Shown piece by piece: positions 7,037-13,671 of a stretch of 13,671 nt of DNA. Position 1 is the first letter of the stretch. Every line of letters starts with the position of its first letter. The position numbers were made by a program, and so were the translations under genes. This DNA comes from JBCDIQ01 sp039024295. GTDB taxonomy: Bacteria > Bacteroidota > Bacteroidia > J057. Location of the stretch: the NCBI GenBank assembly GCA_039024295.1, contig JBCDIQ010000132.1, positions 1-13,671 on the forward strand, read 5' to 3'. The notes beneath the pieces are model-generated. The model was not told the origin of the DNA. It made no database searches and saw nothing but the letters and a program-made list of their open reading frames with translations.

Positions 7037-7723
7037 TTACTCCAGGAAAACATAGTCCCGCATGATGTCGACAAAGGAATCGGAAGTGTAGGCTTCTCCA
7101 ATCGCTTTGAATCGCCAGGTGCCTCCTATCCTGCGGTACACCTCTCCGAACACCATTGACCTGCGTTGGTTGTATTCGGGTTCATCAGACAGGTTGTAGC
7201 GCACCATCTCCTGTCCATTTCTATCCAGGGCACGAATAAAAGCATTTTCTACCATTCCAAAATGCTGGCCCCGCTGCTCTCCCTGGTAAATACAGGCTAG
7301 AAACAGAATTCGCTCGTATTCCCCCGGTAGCTCAGTGAGTTTGACCACAATTTGCTCATCGTCTCCTTCCCCCTGGCCAGTAGTATTATCCCCCGTATGG
7401 ACAACTGTTCCTGAAGGATGGGTCAGGTTATTAAAATGAACCACATCGCTACCCACCAAAGGTAAAACTCTACCATCTTTGCTTTCCCTGTTCTCCCCCA
7501 GATTGGCGATGGTATTTTTTTTATCCAGCAAAAAGGCAATGATGTCCAGGTCATAGCCGCTATTTCTGTCTGCACGGAACAGCTTGCCCAGTAATTTGCC
7601 AGTGGGTCTTGAAGTGCCATTATCCCGAACGTCCCACCCCAATCCAATATGGACCTCGGTCAAGTCGTAAACCGACCCATCCAGGGCTGCACTCTCTCCT
7701 CGTTTCAGGCTAATGGAAGACAT
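7037..7723 (-). CDS. TerD-family stress (tellurium-resistance type) protein
   Basis: The 228-residue product starts MSSISLKRGE and carries the TerD signatures in order: HIGLGWDVRD (25-34), YDLDIIAFLLD (57-67), HFNNLTHPSG, HTGDNTTGQGEGDDEQI (109-125), NAFIRALD and WRFKAIGEAY near the C-terminus. The acidic GDDE and DLD stretches are the calcium-binding type residues of the family. TerD proteins usually have about 190 residues; this one has extra residues around 35-56 and a short C-terminal tail. The ATG at 7723 is chosen because the 64 residues of open frame upstream show no TerD similarity and would overlap the VWA gene by 134 bp. It is last in the MoxR/VWA gene set, 58 bp after the VWA stop. 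TerD proteins are linked to tellurite, phage and colicin resistance with VWA partners, so a stress role is likely; the exact role is inferred. Confidence 0.88.
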   Translation of the reverse strand: MSSISLKRGESAALDGSVYDLTEVHIGLGWDVRDNGTSRPTGKLLGKLFRADRNSGYDLDIIAFLLDKKNTIANLGENRESKDGRVLPLVGSDVVHFNNLTHPSGTVVHTGDNTTGQGEGDDEQIVVKLTELPGEYERILFLACIYQGEQRGQHFGMVENAFIRALDRNGQEMVRYNLSDEPEYNQRRSMVFGEVYRRIGGTWRFKAIGEAYTSDSFVDIMRDYVFLE

Positions 7724-7781
7724 GATAACTGACGTTTGAACTTCCAAATTAGGGGTTCGGCTAAAAAATCGCAACTCTCTC

Positions 7782-8882
7782 CTAATTCCGCATGAGTTGG
7801 GCAAATTTTTCAGGAAATTCCTGTGGCGAACAGGCAAATGTAGGAATGTTCCAATCGTTGAGTTGGGCTGCGGCCTGATGGTGGAAAAAGGGAGCCCCTT
7901 CATTGTCCAGCGCAAGCAGGACCATCAGTTTCACACCCGCTGCTTTAATGGCCGCAAAACGATTCATCATCCGCTTATAACTTCCCCCCTCAAACAAATC
8001 TGTCACCATTACCATGACAGTGTCCTTGGGACGTGAAATCAATTTATCAACCGAAAACTTAAGGGCGCGTGCAATGTCTGTCCCCCCACCTAATTCAACC
8101 CCAAACAATAAATCTACCGGATCATGTAAATGCTCAGAAAGGTCAACCACCGCAGTATCAAACGCGATCAGTTTGGTCCGCAGGCTGGGCATAGAGGCCA
8201 GTGCAGCACCAAATATACTTGCATACACGATGGAACTGGCCATTGATCCGCTTTGGTCCAGGCAGATGATCAGGTCCTTCATGCCCCGTTTTCGTCGCGA
8301 AAGCCCTACTAGCTGTTGTGGGATGATAATGCCTTCTTCAGGCTGATAGTGTTTCAGGTTTTTGCGAATGCTCCGGTTCCAGTCAATTTCTTTGAAGGAG
8401 GGGTTGTTCAATTTTGGTTGCTGAGTCAGTGCGCCCTGGGCCGCCTGTATAGTCGGCAGCCTAAGCTGTGCCTGGAGTTCCCGTACCAATTTGGTCACCA
8501 CCATCCTGGCCGTATCCTTGGTTTTTGCGGGAATGACATTTTTCAGGCTCAGCAATGTTGCAACCAAGTGCACATCTGCTTCTACCGTTTCTAACAGTTC
8601 TGGCTCCAACAACATTTCCTGTAGGCCCAGCCGTTCGAATGCATCTTTTTGCAGCATTTGAACCACTGGTTTAGGAAAATAGGTTCGAATATCTCCCAAC
8701 CACCGGCTGACCCTCGGCCGGGAAGCACCCAGCCCCCCTTTCCGATTTTCCTGAGTGGAATCGTATAGCTGTCCCAGGACCTCGTCCACCTTTAGGTCGC
8801 TTTCATCTGCCAAAACTTCGGTTTCTTCAGGATAAGCTTGCCCCAGTATCAAGCGCCAACGTCTTTGCTGTTCAGGATTCAT
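7782..8882 (-). CDS. VWA (MIDAS) domain protein, YehP-like
   Basis: The 366-residue product has a helical N-terminal half (about 1-195) and a C-terminal von Willebrand A domain (about 200-360). The metal-ion-dependent adhesion site is complete: DQSGS (Asp209, Ser211, Ser213), the threonine in GGGTD (Thr268) and the aspartate in VTDLFEGG (Asp295). Such proteins pair with MoxR AAA+ ATPases, using the divalent cation site to grip a partner during ATP-driven remodelling. No signal peptide or membrane segment is visible, so it is probably cytoplasmic. Its start overlaps the end of the DUF5682-like gene by 11 bp, which points to translational coupling and stoichiometric production. Order and size resemble E. 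coli YehP, which follows YehL (MoxR type) and YehM. Confidence 0.87.
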   Translation of the reverse strand: MNPEQQRRWRLILGQAYPEETEVLADESDLKVDEVLGQLYDSTQENRKGGLGASRPRVSRWLGDIRTYFPKPVVQMLQKDAFERLGLQEMLLEPELLETVEADVHLVATLLSLKNVIPAKTKDTARMVVTKLVRELQAQLRLPTIQAAQGALTQQPKLNNPSFKEIDWNRSIRKNLKHYQPEEGIIIPQQLVGLSRRKRGMKDLIICLDQSGSMASSIVYASIFGAALASMPSLRTKLIAFDTAVVDLSEHLHDPVDLLFGVELGGGTDIARALKFSVDKLISRPKDTVMVMVTDLFEGGSYKRMMNRFAAIKAAGVKLMVLLALDNEGAPFFHHQAAAQLNDWNIPTFACSPQEFPEKFAQLMRN

Positions 8883-11064
8883 GAGGATCAGGGGTTAGGA
8901 TTTGACGAAGGATGGGCATCACGCGTTGAACCCGATCATGATTCAGGGATGGCGCATCTGTATTTTTTTCCTGCTGGGTGGGATTTAATGCATGATGGGT
9001 AAGTTCTCTCTTTTCGGCCTGAGAAAAATGGGAAAAGCTCCGCCTTAATAAAGGCAATGCCTGGATAAATTGCTCTTCAGAAAGCTCCATCATCCATTGA
9101 TCCATTAACCTGACCAATCCCGGATGGTATACCAACAAAAGTCCAGGTCCGTCCAGGAAACCTCCCAGCCACCGGGAAGCCTCCCCAACGGATACCGCAG
9201 GGGAAAGTGCAGCGGCAAACACTTGCTCGGTTTTGGAAGCATTCCAGACACCTTTTTCGAACAACAACCTTACCGCAGCACCGGCGATTCTGGGGGCGGT
9301 CTGGAGATGGGTACCGATTTGCTGAAGACACCTCCACCAGGAAGCCTGTCTCGCAGCATCCTCCATAAGCTGAATGCCATGGTTTACTTGCTTGATCTGT
9401 TCCAAACGATGTTCTTCATGGGTTTCATCCAGGCCACAACATGCCGCAGGCAATCCAATAAACAACCGAGGTAGCAATTCGTCTAATACCAACTCAATCG
9501 ACTGCTTATTGGTCATCCTCACGTTGCTGTATCGCAGGCTTTCGACAAGGGGAGGAACTGCCTCCATGAGCAGCCCCATGTCCGACCCCTTGGCAACTTT
9601 GTGCCGCAATTGGCGAAGCAGCTTTTCAAGTGCTTCCGGCAAACTGGCAAGCAACACCTTGCCCAGTAAGTCCGTGAGTTCCGGAAGCTCTGGCTTGCTT
9701 CTCAATTTTTCGTGTATCCAACGGTATGCCGCTTCTTCCACGGTATTGCCCCATGCGGCAGCAAAAATCAGGGCAAGCTCCTCATCTGGGCCCCAGTAAA
9801 GCTTCCATTGCTCGTGAAAAGTGCCATCTCCTTGACTGGGAAGAAGCTGCCCCCAGGTGATCTGTAGCAAATTTAGCCGGTGAAGGAACCGGCTCTTTTT
9901 CAAGTGAAGGGGTTTCCTCAGGTCGAGCGCGGCGGGTTTGTCGCCCGTATCTTTCAGCCGCAGGCTTTTCTTCTGCTTGCGGAAATCATGCTGAAGAGGA
10001 AAGGCAGGCACCTCCTCGGGAACAGTTCCCATCTTATCCCCTATTACCAGTTCTTTCTCCACCAACTTCATGGGCAGTGCATCCCCCTGACAGAAGACGG
10101 TTTCCACAGCATCCCATAATTCTGGTAAACCCGGAGCTGAGCGCGCGCGAAGCTGGGCCAAAGCATGGGCCAGGCGTACCCCCTCCACAACGTGCCCAGG
10201 AGATATATCTATTTCCTGCTTGCGAAACAGGTGGGCAGCCCTCCCCATCCAGTGAATATCCCGGATTTCAGGTGCCACCTCAAATAATTGTTCATACCAA
10301 GCCGGAGAAATCACCCCGGCCCCATAGCCACTCTGCACGGAAAGCCGCCCATAGGTCCAGGGAATCCATGTGGCCCTCACCTTCCGAGAGGTCTTCATGC
10401 CCTTCAGGATTTTCTTGTCAAAAGCAGCTGTTGGCAGCAGTGCCAGTGCATCTGCATGATACGCCCCACACACCACTGCAATTCGCCGGAACCCCTCTTT
10501 TTCGGCTTTGCGAATATGTTGTCGCATAAATGCCTCTCTGCGAAGGGTTTCTGTGGTCTCATGCTTGAGAAAGTGAGGCTGACGTCGCATGGAGCCCATC
10601 AACTCTCGTATTTCTTCAAAAATATCTGCTTCTCCTTCCATCTCCACTCGGGATTCCCACCAGCTTTCTCCATTTTCCATTCCAGCCGCCTGAGCGATGT
10701 GGCTTAGTGGATCCAGGCTGACATGCCCTTCACGGGAATTTTCCTTATCTCCTCCCCAGCTATGAGCAATGGATAGATCGATGAAGCGAAAGGGAACCTC
10801 CAACTCCAGGCTCATGCACATGGCCTGCCATTCAGGGGAAAAGGTCGCAAAAGGATAATATGAAACCTGATCCAAGGAGTCTTCTCGATACACCAGCAGC
10901 GCCACCGGAGGCTTAAGTCCGGGGTTTTGGACAAATTGCACCAAATCATCCGCCTCAGGAGGTCCCTCTACCAACACTATATCTGGCTGAAATGTCCCCA
11001 AAGATCGCCTCAGGCTGCGCGCAGAACCTGGTCCATGGTGACGTATGCCGAAGACTTTGTGCAT
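8872..11064 (-). CDS. DUF5682-family large protein, YehM-like, with TraB/Tiki/EreA-like N-terminal motifs
   Basis: The 730-residue product opens with FGIRHHGPGSARSL (5-18), DIVLVEGPPEADD (28-40), a later RREAFMRQHIRKA (175-187) and RIAVVCGAYHADAL (194-207). A G-x-x-H near the start, an acidic L-V-E-G-P, an R-E-x-x-M helix and a G-x-x-H after a hydrophobic strand are also the pattern of the TraB/Tiki/EreA/ChaN-like superfamily, so a related metal-dependent or esterase/protease-like fold is possible. That link is my inference. The remaining roughly 500 residues are helix-rich and leucine-rich with no recognised motif. No export signal is seen. It sits between the MoxR ATPase gene (75-bp gap) and the VWA gene (11-bp overlap), the same position as E. 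coli yehM. It probably acts with them as client, adaptor or effector. Confidence 0.8.
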   Translation of the reverse strand: MHKVFGIRHHGPGSARSLRRSLGTFQPDIVLVEGPPEADDLVQFVQNPGLKPPVALLVYREDSLDQVSYYPFATFSPEWQAMCMSLELEVPFRFIDLSIAHSWGGDKENSREGHVSLDPLSHIAQAAGMENGESWWESRVEMEGEADIFEEIRELMGSMRRQPHFLKHETTETLRREAFMRQHIRKAEKEGFRRIAVVCGAYHADALALLPTAAFDKKILKGMKTSRKVRATWIPWTYGRLSVQSGYGAGVISPAWYEQLFEVAPEIRDIHWMGRAAHLFRKQEIDISPGHVVEGVRLAHALAQLRARSAPGLPELWDAVETVFCQGDALPMKLVEKELVIGDKMGTVPEEVPAFPLQHDFRKQKKSLRLKDTGDKPAALDLRKPLHLKKSRFLHRLNLLQITWGQLLPSQGDGTFHEQWKLYWGPDEELALIFAAAWGNTVEEAAYRWIHEKLRSKPELPELTDLLGKVLLASLPEALEKLLRQLRHKVAKGSDMGLLMEAVPPLVESLRYSNVRMTNKQSIELVLDELLPRLFIGLPAACCGLDETHEEHRLEQIKQVNHGIQLMEDAARQASWWRCLQQIGTHLQTAPRIAGAAVRLLFEKGVWNASKTEQVFAAALSPAVSVGEASRWLGGFLDGPGLLLVYHPGLVRLMDQWMMELSEEQFIQALPLLRRSFSHFSQAEKRELTHHALNPTQQEKNTDAPSLNHDRVQRVMPILRQILTPDPHES

Positions 11065-11087
11065 AGCAAATAGTTAGGAAGAAGTAT

Positions 11088-11115
11088 TCGGTTTTCAGTT
11101 TTCGGTTTGCAGTTT
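11088..11115. repeat. Two tandem 14-bp units in the MoxR-DUF5682 gap
   Basis: TCGGTTTTCAGTTT (11088-11101) is followed directly by TCGGTTTGCAGTTT (11102-11115), differing at one base. On the coding (minus) strand it reads as AAACTG(C/A)AAACCGA units. Similar AAACTGAAAACC-type short tandem repeats occur between genes in Bacteroidota genomes. It lies in the only long gap within the MoxR-DUF5682-VWA set and may vary in copy number between strains. Any regulatory effect is speculative. Confidence 0.6.
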
Positions 11116-11139
11116 GTTGGTCCTTGCGTTCATCTTGCT

Positions 11140-12222
11140 TTAGAGCAATTCCTTGCATGCGCGATACAGGGAATCCCAGCCATCACGCTCCTTCACAACT
11201 GTTTCCAGGTATTCTTGAAAGATGGGCGTATCCTGTTGGGGGTTCTTGATAATGGCACCTACCAGGCTGGCGGCCATGTCCTGGGAGGAAAGGGTCCCAG
11301 ATCCGAAATGCGCGGCCAACGAAAGGCTGTTGGTCACCACAGAAATGGCTTCTGCAGTAGAAAGGGTGGCCTGAGGAGATTTTAAGCGGGCAGTGCCATC
11401 AAGGGTTTTGCCTTCACGTAGTTCACGGAAAATGGTGATCAATCGCTTGATTTCTTCTTGTGCAGATTCTGTTTGGGGAATTTCCAGTGCTTCACCGATT
11501 GCTTCCACTCGGGTATTCACAATCTCAACCTCTACCTCAAGTGTCGCTGGCAAGGGTAAAACAACCGTGTTAAATCTTCTTCTTAAGGCTGCGGATAATT
11601 CGCTTACGCCCTGGTCACGGTTATTAGCAGTAGCAATCAGGTTAAATCCTTTCACTGCCTGAACTTCTGCATTCAACTCCGGAATCGGCATCACTTTCTC
11701 CGATAGCAAGGTAATGAGGCTGTCCTGAACCTCGGCAGGCATCCGTGTCAGCTCTTCTACGCGAACAATTTTTCCCTGCTCCATGCCTTTCATTACCGGA
11801 CTGGGCACCAACGCCTCTTCTGAGGGGCCCTTCGAAAGTAACAGGGCGTAATTCCAATTGTACCGGAGCAATTCTTCCGAAGTGCCTGCCGTACCTTGTA
11901 TCAGCAGGGTAGAATCGCCGGAGATTGCTGCAGCGAGGTGTTCTGACACCCAGGTTTTGGCTGTGCCTGGCACTCCTAACAGGAGCAATGCCCTGTCTGT
12001 GGCCAGGGTAGCAATGGCAATCTCCATTAACCGCGAACTCCCGATGTATTTCGGGGTAATTGTTGTACCGTCTTCCAACTCTCCTCCCATCACATACTGC
12101 AACACGGCCCAAGGGGAAAGGTGCCAACTGGGAGGCTTGGGATAGGTATCGACTTTTTGTAAGGCTTCTAACTCAGACTGAAAGGCTTGTTCTGCATGTT
12201 GTCGAAGGAGTTCCCGGGGCAT
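11140..12222 (-). CDS. MoxR-type AAA+ ATPase, YehL-like
   Basis: The 360-residue product is a full AAA+ ATPase of the MoxR type. Walker A is GVPGTAKT (83-90), Walker B is IVRVEE (152-157, in a MoxR-like context followed by LTRMP), sensor 1 is ATANNRD (197-203) and the arginine-finger region is AALRRRF (211-217). A helical lid and C-terminal domain follow. MoxR ATPases form hexamers that remodel or load metal into partners through VWA proteins, and the VWA partner is encoded two genes downstream. The start at 12222 lies nine bases after the stop of the DUF5691-like gene, so the two are co-transcribed. No Shine-Dalgarno is seen, as usual in Bacteroidota. Length and context match E. coli YehL; the remodelling target is unknown. 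Confidence 0.9.
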   Translation of the reverse strand: MPRELLRQHAEQAFQSELEALQKVDTYPKPPSWHLSPWAVLQYVMGGELEDGTTITPKYIGSSRLMEIAIATLATDRALLLLGVPGTAKTWVSEHLAAAISGDSTLLIQGTAGTSEELLRYNWNYALLLSKGPSEEALVPSPVMKGMEQGKIVRVEELTRMPAEVQDSLITLLSEKVMPIPELNAEVQAVKGFNLIATANNRDQGVSELSAALRRRFNTVVLPLPATLEVEVEIVNTRVEAIGEALEIPQTESAQEEIKRLITIFRELREGKTLDGTARLKSPQATLSTAEAISVVTNSLSLAAHFGSGTLSSQDMAASLVGAIIKNPQQDTPIFQEYLETVVKERDGWDSLYRACKELL

Positions 12223-12231
12223 ATTGATCAG

Positions 12232-13671
12232 TTAGGAGGATTCCAAAAGGTGATAAAACTGATACCGAAGGTCCAATACCCTCAACATCATCTGAACCGG
12301 CTTCCGATACCAAGCAGGAAAGGGTAACTCGTTGAACCATTTCATGCTGGCCTCGTGCTCTACAAAACTAAGTTTCGTTCCCATTCGGTGCAATTCATCC
12401 CGGATCAAATGAAAATGCATGGGAGGCAAGTCCTGTTTTAAAACACGGGCTAACTGTTGCAACCACAGCCTGCTGACACTTGGCGGGAGAATCCCTGGTA
12501 CGTCCAACAGCATGTGGGTACCAACAAAAGGAGCCGTCAACTGACGAGTTGATTTCAAAACGGGAAGCATCAACGCTTCCTTTCGGTCATCAGGAACCAA
12601 TTGCCAGAGTGCTTGCCGCTGAGGAGGCTTGATGACCAGCCAGGTTTCTGGTTTGGCATACACATGGGTTAACAGGGCCGTGGCCCAATCAGCTTGTTTA
12701 AACCTGATCGCGGCAAGGGTCCAGCCGAGTAGCAGTACATCCCGCCATTCCGTTTTGGATGCCAATTGAATCAAACGAGTAGGCGTAAGGGAAGGCTGCT
12801 CCCAGGTTGCAGGCGGCACATGGCTTAGCATGTGGCAGAGGTAGCCTGCCTTTTTCCCCAGTCCGAAGGATGCATAAGAAGCGTGGGCCAATCCATCTTT
12901 TTTCATCTCAGCGGTAATCGTTGGCAGCCCTGTTACTATTAGTCCTTTGCTTAAGGATAACTCGGTGTACAGGACAAGGTATTCCTTCATTCGGGCCACC
13001 AACCTGCTGTCTTCAATTTCTGCCCACCTGTCAAATGCTGCTCTGGCAACCGTTTTGTTTCTGTGTCTGGTTAGTTGTTCCAATACCGATTCATCTGCTT
13101 TTTCAAAGGCATACGCCCCGGCTTCCAGACATCGCACCAACTCCTCTCGCTGAAGGCTTTCATACTTCTGGGTGAACCATGTCATGGCCTGCACAGGGAA
13201 TGAACGGAGTGCGTTTCCAAATGCAGCAACCTTCGCGGAGTCAGCTAATGCGTCCCAGTCAGAGGCTTGTATGGGGAGAAAATGGTACTTCCATAAGGGT
13301 GAAAGTGCTGCCAGCCAATTTGCGCGCTTCCCACCAGCCTGAAGGACATTTTCCGGCGGCACCTTTCCTTTTATGGAACACTCGAAAAGTTCAGGTAAAT
13401 ATTCGGGGGGAACAATTGCCTGAGCTGTGATGCAGGTTTCTAGAAATTCAGTTAACACAGAAACTGGCATCCGACGCATAATGGTGGGCAATAAGGCTTC
13501 CACCCTGGACGGGAGGTAAGGATGTAATTCTGGCGATGCTTGAATAAGCACTAGCCCCTTATTTCCCAACGGCTGATACCCTGCTCTTTCAGCCAGTTGC
13601 ATCCCACCCATCTGGGCAAGCAGCGTTTCACTGTCGGTGTCCATTTTCAGGACCTCTCCCAGTCCAGAATC
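12232..13671 (-). CDS. DUF5691-like helical protein, 5' end outside the window
   Basis: At least 479 residues are encoded. An ATG lies at 13644, but the frame stays open through the remaining nine codons to the window edge, and the sequence before it (residues DSGLGEVLK) reads like ordinary coding sequence. The real start is therefore most likely outside, and the feature is given as 5'-partial. The product is rich in leucine, alanine and tryptophan with helix after helix, suggesting an alpha-solenoid or HEAT-like scaffold. I see no catalytic motif, signal peptide or membrane segment. The DUF5691 assignment rests mainly on gene context (directly before a MoxR ATPase and DUF5682 gene, nine-base gap) and overall character, so it is moderately secure. 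In related gene sets a SWIM zinc-finger protein gene often precedes it; that would be just beyond the window edge. Confidence 0.62.
   Translation of the reverse strand, partial: DSGLGEVLKMDTDSETLLAQMGGMQLAERAGYQPLGNKGLVLIQASPELHPYLPSRVEALLPTIMRRMPVSVLTEFLETCITAQAIVPPEYLPELFECSIKGKVPPENVLQAGGKRANWLAALSPLWKYHFLPIQASDWDALADSAKVAAFGNALRSFPVQAMTWFTQKYESLQREELVRCLEAGAYAFEKADESVLEQLTRHRNKTVARAAFDRWAEIEDSRLVARMKEYLVLYTELSLSKGLIVTGLPTITAEMKKDGLAHASYASFGLGKKAGYLCHMLSHVPPATWEQPSLTPTRLIQLASKTEWRDVLLLGWTLAAIRFKQADWATALLTHVYAKPETWLVIKPPQRQALWQLVPDDRKEALMLPVLKSTRQLTAPFVGTHMLLDVPGILPPSVSRLWLQQLARVLKQDLPPMHFHLIRDELHRMGTKLSFVEHEASMKWFNELPFPAWYRKPVQMMLRVLDLRYQFYHLLESS

Noticed and set aside
7724..7915. A 64-residue N-terminal extension of the TerD frame
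   Set aside because: It overlaps the VWA gene by 134 bp, shows no TerD similarity, and the ATG at 7723 gives the standard TerD N-terminus.
10077..10707. Overlapping plus-strand frames of 139-150 codons
   Set aside because: They are antisense to the DUF5682-like gene, with proline/histidine-rich, low-plausibility translations.
11642..12127. A 161-codon minus-strand frame inside the MoxR gene
   Set aside because: It is an out-of-frame shadow rich in arginine and glycine with no motifs, fully inside the MoxR ATPase gene.

Overview
The window looks like a chromosomal segment from a Bacteroidota bacterium, most likely a Cytophagales-type marine or environmental lineage. The reasons are the mid-range GC as judged by eye, the near absence of Shine-Dalgarno sequences, a TAnnTTTG-type -7 box directly in front of a start codon, a two-component-propeller type N-terminus, a secreted WD40 protein, a lipoprotein amidohydrolase, and an AAA-ATPase-like/PD-(D/E)XK protein of the kind that is multi-copy in this phylum. 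The exact taxon cannot be read from the sequence.

Layout. (A) 1-253, minus: the 5' end of a gene leaving the window, with a signal peptide and the start of a ligand-sensing beta-propeller. (B) 254-618: a gene-free spacer with several inverted repeats, including a perfect 16-bp palindrome. (C) 619-2004, minus: an exported seven-bladed WD40 protein, divergent from (D) histidine ammonia-lyase (2161-3660, plus), which is followed closely by a YtcJ-like lipoprotein amidohydrolase (3688-5409, plus). (E) 5406-6968, minus: an AAA-ATPase-like/PD-(D/E)XK protein whose stop codon overlaps the amidohydrolase stop in a shared TTAA. (F) 7037-13671, minus: a tight run of five genes read in the order DUF5691-like protein (5' end outside the window), MoxR-type AAA+ ATPase, DUF5682-like protein, VWA (MIDAS) protein, TerD-family protein.

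The most interesting part is region F. A MoxR ATPase, a large DUF5682-type protein and a VWA protein in this order match the arrangement of the poorly understood Escherichia coli yehL-yehM-yehP genes. Here the set is extended by a helical DUF5691-type protein upstream and a calcium-binding-type TerD protein downstream. MoxR/VWA pairs generally act as ATP-driven, metal-dependent chaperone or remodelling pairs, and TerD proteins belong to a stress/phage-resistance network that also uses VWA partners. I infer a cytoplasmic NTP-dependent stress or conflict-response complex in which the DUF5682 protein, with its TraB/Tiki/EreA-like N-terminal motifs, would be the effector or client. The nuclease-like gene E follows in the same direction 68 bp later and may be a read-through passenger or an accessory effector. 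None of this is proven by the sequence.

Several gene starts differ from the longest open frames: hutH, terD and the AAA/PD-(D/E)XK gene all start further in, at the ATG codons given here. Two genes, at 1-253 and 12232-13671, are cut by the window edges. No tRNA, rRNA, CRISPR array, transposase or integrase was seen.
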